Origin: a virus
Reading direction: 5' to 3' (one strand)
Length of the DNA: 64,000 nt
IMG/VR virus record: IMGVR_UViG_3300046648_000213
Span: 1 to 64,000 of that record
Below the pieces are notes generated by a model. The model worked only from the letters and a program-made list of their open reading frames with translations, made no database searches and had not been told where the DNA came from. The position numbers and the translations under genes are program-made. Of the stretch, positions 26,101-33,505 are shown piece by piece (positions within the stretch are counted from its first letter, which is position 1; each line of letters begins with the position of its first letter).

Positions 26101-28580
26101 AACGCGGAGATCAAGTCGGCCTGGAGCGTGTTCATCGCCTCGGACAACTGACCCTTCGTCGTGTCCTTCAATTCGGACGCGGCGCGCTGCATGAAGCCAA
26201 GGTTGTCGGAGGCGTGCAGCAGCTGCTCGTTGATGCCCTGCAGTTCCCCCTTCGCGCCCTCGAGCAGCGTCAGCAGCACCTTGCCGCCGCGCTGGCCTGC
26301 GATCTCGTTGATGAAGTTGTTCTGGCCTTGCTGCGTCTGCGTGCTCAGCTTGGCCTTCATCTCCTCGATGATTGAGACGATGCTGCGGAAGCGGCCTTCC
26401 GAGTCGTACATCTCGACGCCGAGCGCTTGGATCGCCTTGCGCGCCGCAGACGTGCGGCCCATCAGGTCCTCCATCATCGCGCGGATCGCCGTACCCGCCG
26501 CGGAGCCGCCGATGTTCTTCCGGCCGAGCTCCACGAGCACCGCGCCGGTTTCTTCCATCGAGATGTTGAAGCGCGACGCGATGCTCGAGGCTTGCTTCAT
26601 CGACTCGCCGATCGCTTCGGGCGTTTGCCGCGCGAGCTTACCGGCCTTCGCGAACACGTCGCCGATATGCGGCAGGTCAGCGGCTGTCTCCTTGAACGCT
26701 GTCATCGAACCGAGCAACAGATTCGTGCCAGTCTTCGCGTCCGTCTCGCCGACCTGCGCGAAGTTCATCGCCGCCGGCAGCGCGCGCAGCGAGTCCTGCG
26801 CCGACAGACCGGCCTGCGCGAGCGTGCGCATCGCCGTCGCAAGGTCAAGGCTGCTCGCCATCATGCTGCTGGACATCTCGAGCACGCGGCGGCCGGCGGA
26901 CTCCATCGTCTCGCCAGTCGCTTCCGAGATGACCTGCACGAACTTCATCTGGTATTCGAATTCGCTGCCGGCCTTCACCGCCTGCACAAGCGCGGAGGCA
27001 AGTCCGAAGCCCGCTGCCATGCCCGCCGTCTGCGTAAGCATGCCGACGCCGCCGCCGAAGCCGGAAGACAGCCCCTTGTTGAGGCCGGCCATCTGCGTGC
27101 TAACCTCAGCCGCCTGGACGCGCTGCAGGCGCAGAGCCTCAGTGTGCTCGACGGTGGCCGCAGTCCCCTTGGCCTGTGCCGCTGCCTCCTGCTCGAGCTC
27201 GATGCGCAGCTGGTGGACGTTCGCGGCTGCCGCTACGGCTGCCGATCCGTAGCGCGCGATCGCCGCTTCTTCGGAGACGCCGCCCGCCATCGCGAGGCCG
27301 GCCGACTCCGCCGTGCGCAGGCGCGAGCGCGGGGAGGAGGTCGCGAAGGACGCATTCCTGAACGCGTCCGCGTCCGCCATCTTCTCCGCGGCCCACCGCT
27401 CGTTCTGCAACATCAGATCGAGCGCCTGCTTCTGCGCCGCGAGGCGCTTCTCGTCCGACCAGCGCTCGCGCTGCGCGAGCATATCGAGCGCCTGCGCTTG
27501 CGCCTCGAGGCGCTTCTCCGCGCCCCAACGTTCCTGCTGCGCCATCAGGTCGACAGCTTCGACCTGCGCTTTGATGCGCTTCTCTTCGGACCAGCGATCC
27601 CGCTGCGCGAGCAGGTCCAGCGCCTCAGTCTGAGCCTGAAGGCGCTTCTCCGCGCCCCAACGCTCCTGCTGCGCAATAAGGTCAATGGCTTGATTCTGTG
27701 CCGAGACGCGCTTCTCAGCGGACCAGCGCTCGTTCTGCGCGATCACGTCGAGCGCTTCGAGTTGCGCCTGAAGGCGCTTCTCTGCGCCCCAACGCTCCTG
27801 CTGCGCCATAACGTCGATGGCTTCGTTCTGCGCGGCGATGCGCTTCTCAACGCTCCATCGCTCGTTCTGCGCAATGACGTCCAGCGCCTCGAGTTGCGCC
27901 TGCAGGCGCTTCTCCGCGCCCCAACGCTCCTGCTGTGCGAGCAGGTCGAGGGCTTGTACCTGTGCCTGAATGCGCTTGTCTTCCGACCAGCGCTCCTGCT
28001 GCGCCAGCACGTCAAGTGCCTCTACCTGCGCCTGAAGGCGCTTCTCCGCGCCCCAACGCTCCTGCTGCGCCATGACGTCTAGCGCCTGCATCTGGACGCG
28101 AATCTTCGCCTGCTCGCCGGCCTCAAGCGCGGCAAGTTCCACCTGCTGCCGCTGGTCCGCACCCTCGAGCGAGTTATAGACGTTCGCGCCGGTGCGCCCG
28201 AGCACGCTGTTGCGCGCGTTCAGGATGTCCGCGCGCTGCTTGGCGATCGCTTCGAGCTTCGCGTTGAGGTTGGCCTGCGTGCGAAGCTGCTCATCGGCAG
28301 CCTCCGTCGCCGCCTTCGCTTCGGCCTTCGCCGACGCCGCGACGCCCGACGCCCGCCGCTCGGCAGACGCGAGCACCGATTGCGTCATCGCATCGGTCGC
28401 TTGCGTGACTTCCACCTGCGCGGTGCGCGCGGCGGTCGCCGCTTCATTGCCGCTCACGCGAACGGCGTTCGCGAGGAGGGCAGAGGCGGAGGTGATCTGA
28501 TCGGTGAGGCCCTTGACCGACTCCTGAAGCTGCTTCAGGGCCGATACGTCTGCCTCGATTTTGAGGGTGAGTTGCGACAA
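23103..28580 (-). CDS. Tape measure protein (lambda H-like)
   Basis: Sets tail length and is ejected into the cell. At 1825 residues it is the largest gene here. Residues 1-160 are helical, 167-408 are eleven 22-residue coiled-coil repeats, and about 535-850 match the TP901 core. In that core F-E-Y-Q-M-K-F-V-Q-V-I-S-E-A-T-G is followed by L-A-Q-A-G-L-S-A-Q-D-S-L. A hydrophobic stretch follows near 900-940, then long helices, with a Gly/Ser-rich end. By the usual 0.15 nm per residue the tail would be roughly 270 nm (inference). The start is TTG 28580 behind AGGGGG. An intrinsic terminator stands between it and the chaperone gene upstream. Confidence 0.95.
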   Translation of the reverse strand: MSQLTLKIEADVSALKQLQESVKGLTDQITSASALLANAVRVSGNEAATAARTAQVEVTQATDAMTQSVLASAERRASGVAASAKAEAKAATEAADEQLRTQANLNAKLEAIAKQRADILNARNSVLGRTGANVYNSLEGADQRQQVELAALEAGEQAKIRVQMQALDVMAQQERWGAEKRLQAQVEALDVLAQQERWSEDKRIQAQVQALDLLAQQERWGAEKRLQAQLEALDVIAQNERWSVEKRIAAQNEAIDVMAQQERWGAEKRLQAQLEALDVIAQNERWSAEKRVSAQNQAIDLIAQQERWGAEKRLQAQTEALDLLAQRDRWSEEKRIKAQVEAVDLMAQQERWGAEKRLEAQAQALDMLAQRERWSDEKRLAAQKQALDLMLQNERWAAEKMADADAFRNASFATSSPRSRLRTAESAGLAMAGGVSEEAAIARYGSAAVAAAANVHQLRIELEQEAAAQAKGTAATVEHTEALRLQRVQAAEVSTQMAGLNKGLSSGFGGGVGMLTQTAGMAAGFGLASALVQAVKAGSEFEYQMKFVQVISEATGETMESAGRRVLEMSSSMMASSLDLATAMRTLAQAGLSAQDSLRALPAAMNFAQVGETDAKTGTNLLLGSMTAFKETAADLPHIGDVFAKAGKLARQTPEAIGESMKQASSIASRFNISMEETGAVLVELGRKNIGGSAAGTAIRAMMEDLMGRTSAARKAIQALGVEMYDSEGRFRSIVSIIEEMKAKLSTQTQQGQNNFINEIAGQRGGKVLLTLLEGAKGELQGINEQLLHASDNLGFMQRAASELKDTTKGQLSEAMNTLQADLISAFQSNSGGMHDLAVYLKQTFASAEFRNGVNSTASSVAHLVEELIKAGPAVEAVAKAYIALKAGMLAGDVAGAAVTGFMNLRKALDFVRIGFVSLATAEEVEAATLAAATGGLSLLVGALVAAGVAWWAFADDGKQSVSGTAAAFKGLEDTVYLAADNVQAKLATTMEKAKPHYDSLGHLQQDFDARRVDSRNKDYEHQQQLNSMEFTALRTHLNDALRAYQQSSGDKETALAAFIDNVKKIYAEWGRVENEQFDQMVIKAATSYAQAERVTEDSLRKQESGWKTFELGVKGVLDRIALHTAGVTSAIANAWNKVFDPANGVGPGHGKSEVGDSSWLGGVINDQRMKERREREQNDARAAAAKSEELLKQPLDMSLNGKMAQANVAGDLDYRISQLKGYSDEISKKLLSTLQSDREKFVTAVHEAEKLQAAADGDAKATAVGTQQYGTETHQPADKEAAAAAQRLWVDRVSNARDAYKNETTLAESAARDQQKIADELNKAKLLEDGEYLAQTDAIQSRRIAADIAAERKLISALEALRATARDKEAQDEINRVEKDARTRVEVEQSNAQRLKDQRAIDNFIGADKKIGSAVESGEKEIRALKEKTEALELTRKSTKNAAIDNLQLELSEEGVAERLKAATAAMDSWRRAGAVGKSPVQLLTEQTESANRELDELYLNLSRVQAAELRAKGDTAAEKSAQKRATFGMSKLDADKSNATFKVDQQYNPAIAAAEQHLNDLKAKGLSLSKAQDALDALKVNRATAEKQAVDEVAASYDQEHSVMEQMQRATQQYQDQHENAAKAVAGVWTSAMDGLTNSLTRMVMGQKAQWKELGASILEMLAKIAIEKAIAGIAGGITMGASSLFTAAVGTKHSGGIVGVSDNPSKSVSSSLFSGAPRFHTGGIVGDEVPIIAKQGEGVFTKEQMRSLAPVDGSGGANQNNVQITINVGGSNGASSSSDSSGGSGLGDVNNSQWTKLANSVKQLVQQQLNTEMKPGGLLNKR
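27357..28082 (-). repeat. Eleven 66-bp tandem repeats in the tape measure gene
   Basis: Each unit encodes L-D-x-x-A-Q-x-E-R-W-x-x-E-K-R-x-x-A-Q-x-x-A (22 residues, two hendecads). Alternate units carry G-A-E-K-R-L-Q-A-Q or S-x-E-K-R-I, suggesting growth by duplication of a 44-residue pair. The repeats probably allow stepwise change of tail length. Confidence 0.9.
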
Positions 28581-28642
28581 ACGGCCCCCTTCTTATTGTT
28601 TTTTTAGGCGTTTTATGTTCCGCATTATCCTTTCCGGAGCAT

Positions 28643-28673
28643 AAAAAAACCAGCCCGATTAGGGGCTGGTTTT
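28643..28673 (-). terminator. Intrinsic terminator between tail chaperone and tape measure genes
   Basis: On the leftward transcript the arms AACCAGCCC and GGGCTGGTT flank a 6-base loop and run into seven U. The upstream side overlaps the stop codon of the T frame. Its position inside the tail operon implies read-through, antitermination or a separate downstream promoter. Confidence 0.8.
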
Positions 28674-28991
28674 CTTCGAAGCGGTGAACTCCATGTACGC
28701 CGCGTCGAGCCTTCGCACCACGCGGAGCAGACGGAGCCGTTCATCGGCCGTGTAGTCCCCGAGCAACTGAACGTAGGCAAGCACTTCTGAGCAGGGTATC
28801 GGCCCGATCGTCATGCCTATTTGTCGGCTTGGATTCAGGTCGTAAAACGCCTCCAGAAAGTGCCTGTTCTGCTGCTGCAGGGTCGGCCGATCAACGAGCG
28901 CCTTCGGCTTGATACCGCTCACCTCGTAGACCTCGAGCAGGGTCGGGTACTGGTCCCCCCACTCGAGCTCCCAAAGCAAGCAGTCGATCAG
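28659..28991 (-). CDS. Tail assembly chaperone T segment (made as a -1 frameshift extension)
   Basis: The frame continues from the slip site as C-T-G then L-I-D-C-L-L-W-E-L-E-W-G and runs 110 codons. It has no good start codon or ribosome-binding site of its own. It is expected only as the C-terminal part of a G-T fusion covering 29383 to 28659, made by slippage at A AAA AAC (28997-28991). In lambda the equivalent GT protein coats the tape measure and recruits tail tube subunits. It lies immediately before the tape measure gene, as expected. Confidence 0.88.
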   Translation of the reverse strand: MIDCLLWELEWGDQYPTLLEVYEVSGIKPKALVDRPTLQQQNRHFLEAFYDLNPSRQIGMTIGPIPCSEVLAYVQLLGDYTADERLRLLRVVRRLDAAYMEFTASKKTSP

Positions 28992-29383
28992 TTTTTTTCG
29001 GCTTCGGCCTCAGCTTGCGCGCGGAAGTTTTCGAAGTTGTCGGAGTGCTGCGCGACCACGCGGCGGAAGTCCTTGTGATTCAGGACCAGGCGCGCGTTCT
29101 CGAGGCTATACGGCAGGGTCTTGCCCTTGTACTTCAGGCCGTCCCAACCCTTCAGCAGCGTCTGCGCCATCACCTCGACCATGATCTCGTCCGACTTCGC
29201 GTCAGCGGTGTCGTCGCCCTTGTCGAGCACGGCCTTGTTCTGCTCGACCAGCTTCGCCAGCAGCTTCGAGTACGCGCGGCTATTCGAGCGCGCGACGCGG
29301 ATCGACGCGCCTTGGCCGAGATCGACGCGCGCGCCGTTCTTCTCGAGGTCTTCGTTGGTGGCGAAAGATGCAAAGATGTCCAC
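28988..29383 (-). CDS. Tail assembly chaperone G
   Basis: A 131-residue helical protein that ends A-E-A-E-A-E-K-N just after the heptamer A AAA AAC. Most ribosomes would stop at the TGA (28990-28988); a fraction would slip back one base and continue into the T frame. The position between tail tube and tape measure genes and the slippery site identify it without needing sequence similarity. ATG 29383 has AAAGGAACACCG upstream. Confidence 0.9.
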   Translation of the reverse strand: MDIFASFATNEDLEKNGARVDLGQGASIRVARSNSRAYSKLLAKLVEQNKAVLDKGDDTADAKSDEIMVEVMAQTLLKGWDGLKYKGKTLPYSLENARLVLNHKDFRRVVAQHSDNFENFRAQAEAEAEKN

Positions 29384-29420
29384 GGTGTTCCTTTGTCGTT
29401 GTGGTTATGAGAACGGGCGG

Positions 29421-29449
29421 AGTATGTCCCGTACAGCTAAATATGTCAA
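29421..29449 (-). promoter_or_regulatory. Candidate sigma70 promoter for the chaperone/tape-measure block
   Basis: On the minus strand a perfect TTGACA (29449-29444) and CATACT (29426-29421) are separated by exactly 17 bp. The pair lies just downstream of a terminator and 38 bp upstream of the G start. It would allow tail genes to be transcribed separately from head genes. Confidence 0.6.
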
Positions 29450-29461
29450 TCAGGGATACAG

Positions 29462-29486
29462 AAAATGCCGGGTTTCCCCGGCATTC
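29462..29486 (-). terminator. Intrinsic terminator after the tail tube gene
   Basis: On the minus strand GAATGCCGGG, loop GAAA, CCCGGCATTTTC forms a stable stem with a short U-rich end, 13 bases after the tail tube stop codon. It precedes the promoter at 29421-29449. Confidence 0.65.
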
Positions 29487-29498
29487 TCAGTTTGCTGC

Positions 29499-30461
29499 TT
29501 AGGACACTGCGCCGATGCGATCGATGATGATCGTGTGGCCGCTGGTCGGATCGAGCAGCGCCTGGTAGGGCAGGGACACCATCACGTCCTGATCCAGCGC
29601 GCCGGCGTTGATCTTGCCGTCCGAGTACTTCATCTTCGGCAAGGTGAACGTGTAGCCGTTGCCTGCGCCGTCGAGGGCCTTGAACGACAGGCTCGTCGAG
29701 GTGTTGTTCAGGAACTTGTCGTACAGCGCGCCGTCAGCGAAGTACACCTCGAGCGTGCCGGTCACCTTCAGCGTGCCCGACGCGACGCCGGCCGTGCCGA
29801 ACACGCCGACCGCATCCTGCGCGCGCACCGCGTTGTCGAGGTCCAGCTTGAGCGACTTCACGAACGTGTTCGCGAGCGCAACGCCGCCTTCGAGGATCGT
29901 GCCGACACCCTTCACGCAGTTCATCGTGTCGTTGGTGTGCGAAGCCGTCAACGTGCCCGGAAGCGTCGTCGCGGTTGTGCGCACCGAATCCTTGCCGGTG
30001 AACTCGAAAGAGCCAGTCAGGATCGACCCGGACTTCAGGTCGAGCGACATCTTCGAGGCGACCATGCCGCGGTACGCGAATACCTGGTTGACGTCGGAGA
30101 ACGCCTTCTCGAGCGTGAACGAGCGCTGCGTCGTGCCATTCACGAGGCGGCCGGACGTCTGCACAGGATTGTTCGTCGTATCCCACGTGCCTTGGAGCGC
30201 CGCCTGCATGAGCGCGTCGTACTCGAGGAACGAGAGCTCGAAGTTGAAGCCGCCGGATGCGTCGGCGCCAACCTGAATCAGATCGGTGATCTGGCGGTCG
30301 GGGCGGATTTCCTTGCTGCTTTCGGTCTTGAGCTTGAATGCGAGAGACTCGCCCGTGAAGCGCAGCGCGCTGCCGTTGCCGGCGATCGGGGTCTGACCGA
30401 AGACCGTTTCCTGAATGTAGCTCAGCTGTGCGCGTGAGCTCGTGGAAAGCAGATTACTCAT
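29499..30461 (-). CDS. Major tail (tube) protein
   Basis: Forms the tail tube rings. A 320-residue protein starting M-S-N-L-L-S-T-S-S-R-A-Q-L. It contains the L-R-F-T-G-E-S-L segment, the P-D-R-Q-I-T-D motif and a Thr-rich core typical of siphovirus tube proteins. High expression is likely: there is a strong ribosome-binding region (GAGGGAG) behind an A-rich AACAATAAG leader and a terminator just downstream. Confidence 0.88.
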   Translation of the reverse strand: MSNLLSTSSRAQLSYIQETVFGQTPIAGNGSALRFTGESLAFKLKTESSKEIRPDRQITDLIQVGADASGGFNFELSFLEYDALMQAALQGTWDTTNNPVQTSGRLVNGTTQRSFTLEKAFSDVNQVFAYRGMVASKMSLDLKSGSILTGSFEFTGKDSVRTTATTLPGTLTASHTNDTMNCVKGVGTILEGGVALANTFVKSLKLDLDNAVRAQDAVGVFGTAGVASGTLKVTGTLEVYFADGALYDKFLNNTSTSLSFKALDGAGNGYTFTLPKMKYSDGKINAGALDQDVMVSLPYQALLDPTSGHTIIIDRIGAVS

Positions 30462-30522
30462 GGGGGCTGTCTCCCTCTTATTGTTATCGATGTGCTTCTA
30501 TTTTGCGCCGAATCTACTACAT

Positions 30523-30933
30523 TCAGCCTCTGTCGTCAAAGTAAAACCTGAGCATCAGAGGCTGCTTGTACCAACCCGGTCCCGGCACGGGAGACAAGGG
30601 TTGTCCCTGCTGGAACGTGATGCCGCCGAGCATCGCGCCGCGCAGCAGGCGGTCGACGAAAGTCAGCATCTCGTTCCCTTGTTTAGTTCCCGCGCCGACC
30701 TTCGTGAACGCCTCGCAGTGCAGGTATCCGTGATACCGCCACGTCGGGCTCGCGTTCATGTCGACCTGATGCGAGTCGTGGTACTTGATGAATACGTTCA
30801 TGAACGGATTCGGCTCGGTCGCGAGATCGACGTTGCCGACGTTCTCGAACTGGAGCTTGAACTCCGGGAATTGCGCAGTCCAGGCGGTCTGCAGTGCCGC
30901 GGCGATCGCGCGGCGCGCGTCATCGAATGTCAT
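30523..30933 (-). CDS. Tail terminator-like protein (lambda U position)
   Basis: A 136-residue protein that begins with a helix (M-T-F-D-D-A-R-R-A-I-A-A-A-L) followed by alternating strands. This is the alpha/beta layout of tail terminator proteins that stop tube growth. It sits directly upstream of the tail tube gene, the conserved U-V order. Sequence identity to U is not obvious, so the call relies on size, order and secondary structure. Confidence 0.6.
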   Translation of the reverse strand: MTFDDARRAIAAALQTAWTAQFPEFKLQFENVGNVDLATEPNPFMNVFIKYHDSHQVDMNASPTWRYHGYLHCEAFTKVGAGTKQGNEMLTFVDRLLRGAMLGGITFQQGQPLSPVPGPGWYKQPLMLRFYFDDRG

Positions 30934-30934
30934 C

Positions 30935-31489
30935 TCACACCCCTGCCGGCAACTCGAAGTCGCCGAACGTCATGCGTGCCCGCTGCAGCCGGCTCGCGTA
31001 GTTGCTGTCGATCTGCACGTCGCCGTACAGGTTCGCAGCGCGCTCGAGCATATGCCCCGGAAGGTTAACTGGACGCAGGAATCCGTCCGGACTGCTCTCG
31101 ATGCGCGCAACATAATCGTCGGTGAGCGCGTTGACGATGTACACCGCCGGCAGGCTCAGCCCATCATCGAACTTCACTTCGTCCGGCTTGCTGCTGTTCT
31201 GCCCTGCCGCGTAGTCAATCGCCTCTGCCTCACCCTTGTGCAGCGGATCGACGCCCTTGTCTCGCGCGCGTGTGACAAGTGTCGGGTCACCGCCGCCTAC
31301 CTCCGGCGAGCCGACGCTGTACTTCCAGTTCATGACGACCGTGCCCTGATACTGCGGCGTCTCGAGCGCGACGAAACCGAACACCTTGATCGTGTAGCCG
31401 CGGAAAACGGCTTCGACCTCATGCAGGGTTTCTTCAAACCATGCGTTGAGGCCGTTGGAAAACTCGATCGGGTTCGTGATCCGGATCAT
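30935..31489 (-). CDS. Head-tail joining/minor tail protein (lambda Z-like position)
   Basis: A 184-residue protein starting at ATG 31489 (ATGA overlap with the upstream stop). It contains the central T-P-Q-Y-Q-G-T-V-V-M-N-W motif, characteristic of Z/HK97 gp10-type proteins (Y-x-G-x-L-x-x-x-W). It would help complete the tail top before joining to the head. Gene order Z-U-V supports this. Confidence 0.65.
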   Translation of the reverse strand: MIRITNPIEFSNGLNAWFEETLHEVEAVFRGYTIKVFGFVALETPQYQGTVVMNWKYSVGSPEVGGGDPTLVTRARDKGVDPLHKGEAEAIDYAAGQNSSKPDEVKFDDGLSLPAVYIVNALTDDYVARIESSPDGFLRPVNLPGHMLERAANLYGDVQIDSNYASRLQRARMTFGDFELPAGV

Positions 31490-32331
31490 GCACGCCGCGC
31501 ATGCAGCAGCCAGCACTCGTCGGCGCTTGTGAAGTCGAGCACGCGCCACGCCGCGCCGTCGATGGTGACGTTCTCGTTCTGGACAGGCTGAGCCATATCG
31601 AGCTTTCGAACCATCACGGCAAGGTCCCCGCGCGAGTAGCTGTCGGAGTCCGCGTTGCGGTACTGGTAATTGTTCTGGAAGCGCATGACGACGGCCGGCA
31701 TCTGCACGCTCGACCCCGGCGACATGACGTCGTTCACGGCATCGTACGCGCCCTTCGTCGCGTAGCCGATCGTCTTCACGCCGTAGCCGGCGTCCATCTC
31801 GATCCCTTCGACAGCGAGGAAGCCGGCGGCGGACCAGTAGCGGTTGTTCGTGTAGTAGAGGATGCCGTTGAGCGTGACGAACATACCGGCCACGACAGTC
31901 TCATGCTCCGGGAAGTAGAGCGTTGCCTGACTCCATTGATTCGAGTCGGTCGTCGCGTCCTTCAGGTCCTTCACCCACACGAGGCCGCTGTAGGCCGACG
32001 TGCCGCCGCTTCCGGACAGCAGCTGCGCGGTGGTTTGCGCCAACGCGAGGCCGTCCGCCCGCTGCACCGGATACTTGTGTCGGATCGGCACGTTGCGGAA
32101 GTCATCCACATTGCACCGCCCGAGTATCCAGTGCTCCCCATTTGCCGTGAGCACGCCGCGCGCCGGCATGACGACCTCCGGGGAAAACGAGAACACGCGC
32201 CGCGTGTTCATCAGACCATCGCGCTTCGAGTCGTCGTAAACGTCCATCTGGCCGTAGATCGGCTTTCCGGGCGTGTACGCGTCGAGGAAGACGGTCGAGT
32301 CGAAGTGCGAAGCGGCGCGTGAGAGTTTCAT
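31486..32331 (-). CDS. Neck/connector region protein, unknown
   Basis: A 281-residue protein rich in Asp, Tyr and Val, with no enzymatic motif. It is coupled on both sides (TGATG at the start, ATGA at the end) to connector-type genes. It lies between the head completion protein and the Z-like protein, so it is probably part of the head-tail interface. I do not recognise the family. Confidence 0.55.
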   Translation of the reverse strand: MKLSRAASHFDSTVFLDAYTPGKPIYGQMDVYDDSKRDGLMNTRRVFSFSPEVVMPARGVLTANGEHWILGRCNVDDFRNVPIRHKYPVQRADGLALAQTTAQLLSGSGGTSAYSGLVWVKDLKDATTDSNQWSQATLYFPEHETVVAGMFVTLNGILYYTNNRYWSAAGFLAVEGIEMDAGYGVKTIGYATKGAYDAVNDVMSPGSSVQMPAVVMRFQNNYQYRNADSDSYSRGDLAVMVRKLDMAQPVQNENVTIDGAAWRVLDFTSADECWLLHARRA

Positions 32332-32819
32332 CAGCCGGTCACCGGGTCATAGGTGGGAACACCGCCGGCAACGTACGTCTGGATCGCGTGGCGGGTCACG
32401 GTCTTACCGTTGAACTCGGTCACTGCGTCCTGAACGAGCACCTTCAGGCGGTTGTATTCGTCCATCAGCACCTGCATCGTCAGCGTGAACGGAGCAGCGG
32501 CGTCGCGAGCGACGGAGGCTTTGCCGTCCGCGATCTGCTTCGGAGCGCCGAGCGGCAGCGTGCTGCGCAGCTGCATGCCGACCACAAACGGCACCCACAA
32601 CCGGACCGCTTCGAACAGGTTCTGCTCCGCATCGATGCGCTCCTCTTCGGCTTTCTCGGCAATGTACATGTACGCGACCAGCGCACTCTGCGCGCGGAGC
32701 TCTGCCTTCACGGAGAACAGCAGGTACTCCGCGCCGAGCGCGTTGTCCTCGAGCTCGTCGTCATCCATGCCAAGGGCAAGTCGGATCGAGTCGTAGCTCG
32801 TCAGGTCCGAGAGTTGCAT
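32331..32819 (-). CDS. Head completion/connector protein
   Basis: A 162-residue, mainly helical protein (M-Q-L-S-D-L-T-S-Y-D-S-I-R-L-A-L-G-M start, then long helices). This is the style of gp6-like adaptor proteins that bind beneath the portal. AAGGAG precedes ATG 32819. The call is based on position and helical content only. Confidence 0.5.
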   Translation of the reverse strand: MQLSDLTSYDSIRLALGMDDDELEDNALGAEYLLFSVKAELRAQSALVAYMYIAEKAEEERIDAEQNLFEAVRLWVPFVVGMQLRSTLPLGAPKQIADGKASVARDAAAPFTLTMQVLMDEYNRLKVLVQDAVTEFNGKTVTRHAIQTYVAGGVPTYDPVTG

Positions 32820-32828
32820 GCCGGCTCC

Positions 32829-33173
32829 TTACGCGAGGGCCAGAATGCGATGGTCAAGCTGGTGCACGAGCCACTCGTCGGCGACGACGGTTTCGGGCGT
32901 GCCGGCGCGGAACCAGTGGCCTTGTCCATTGTTCGCGAACGGGTTGCGCAGGTCGCCGTAGTTCGACTTGACCGTCACCTCGTCGCCGACCGACACGCCG
33001 TGCTTCGAGCGCGCGGCCACGAGCGACGCAGCGTTTGCTGCGCGCGCGGCGTCGACGCTTTTCTCGATCGCGTCCGGCGCCGGTGCGCCCGGTGCGCCAG
33101 CGCCCGGTGCGCTCGCAGCTTCGACTTCGCCGATGTTCTCGGGCGCTTCTTGCGCCGCAGTGGTCTTTGCCAT
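32829..33173 (-). CDS. Small head-region protein with an Ala/Pro-rich N-terminus
   Basis: A 114-residue protein; ATG 33173 is chosen because AAGGATTGAAG precedes it. The first 45 residues are Ala, Gly, Pro and Glu and probably disordered. The rest forms a compact domain with V-S-V-G-D-E-V-T-V-K, then W-F-R-A-G. Similar small proteins lie after capsid genes in many phages. Role unknown; a connector or decoration role is possible. Confidence 0.55.
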   Translation of the reverse strand: MAKTTAAQEAPENIGEVEAASAPGAGAPGAPAPDAIEKSVDAARAANAASLVAARSKHGVSVGDEVTVKSNYGDLRNPFANNGQGHWFRAGTPETVVADEWLVHQLDHRILALA

Positions 33174-33232
33174 CTTCAATCCTTGTCTGGTAGTTCAACG
33201 AACAGAGAGCAGGACGCGCCTGCTCTCGGGGC

Positions 33233-33325
33233 TCAGCGCACGGGCGGCTTGAGCGGGGGCTTCGGTGCCGGGGACTGCTGCACTGGATGACGCCAGGGCG
33301 AGTTCGGCAAGGGCTTCTCGGTCAT
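33233..33325 (-). CDS. 30-residue proline-rich microprotein
   Basis: ATG 33325 is preceded by a perfect GGAGGT seven bases upstream. The peptide is about one third proline with several Lys and Arg (ends K-P-P-L-K-P-P-V-R). It follows a second micro-gene of the same style. Perfect ribosome-binding sites on both argue for real expression. Function unknown. Confidence 0.5.
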   Translation of the reverse strand: MTEKPLPNSPWRHPVQQSPAPKPPLKPPVR

Positions 33326-33338
33326 CGCGACCTCCGGT

Positions 33339-33446
33339 TTAGATTCCGGGTGTCGGACTCGTATTCGGGCCGAGCGGCTTCGCCGGCTTAGCCGGCGGCA
33401 TCTGCTTGACCGGGATACGGTTCGGCGCGGCGGGGTTGCTTGCCAT
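33339..33446 (-). CDS. 35-residue proline-rich microprotein
   Basis: ATG 33446 follows GAGGAGAAC. The peptide begins M-A-S-N-P-A-A-P-N-R and contains P-P-A-K-P-A-K-P-L-G-P. It resembles the adjacent 30-residue protein in composition (Pro and Lys) but not in order. It lies just downstream of the capsid gene on the same transcript. Function unknown. Confidence 0.5.
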   Translation of the reverse strand: MASNPAAPNRIPVKQMPPAKPAKPLGPNTSPTPGI

Positions 33447-33505
33447 GTCGTTCTCCTCGGGAGTTTCAGCGAAAGAAGGGGCCATCGGCCCCTTCACTCA
33501 GGTGC

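Noticed and set aside
26427-28082. 551-residue plus-strand frame opposite the tape measure gene
   Set aside because: Arg/Leu-rich repeat that mirrors the 66-bp repeats; a shadow.
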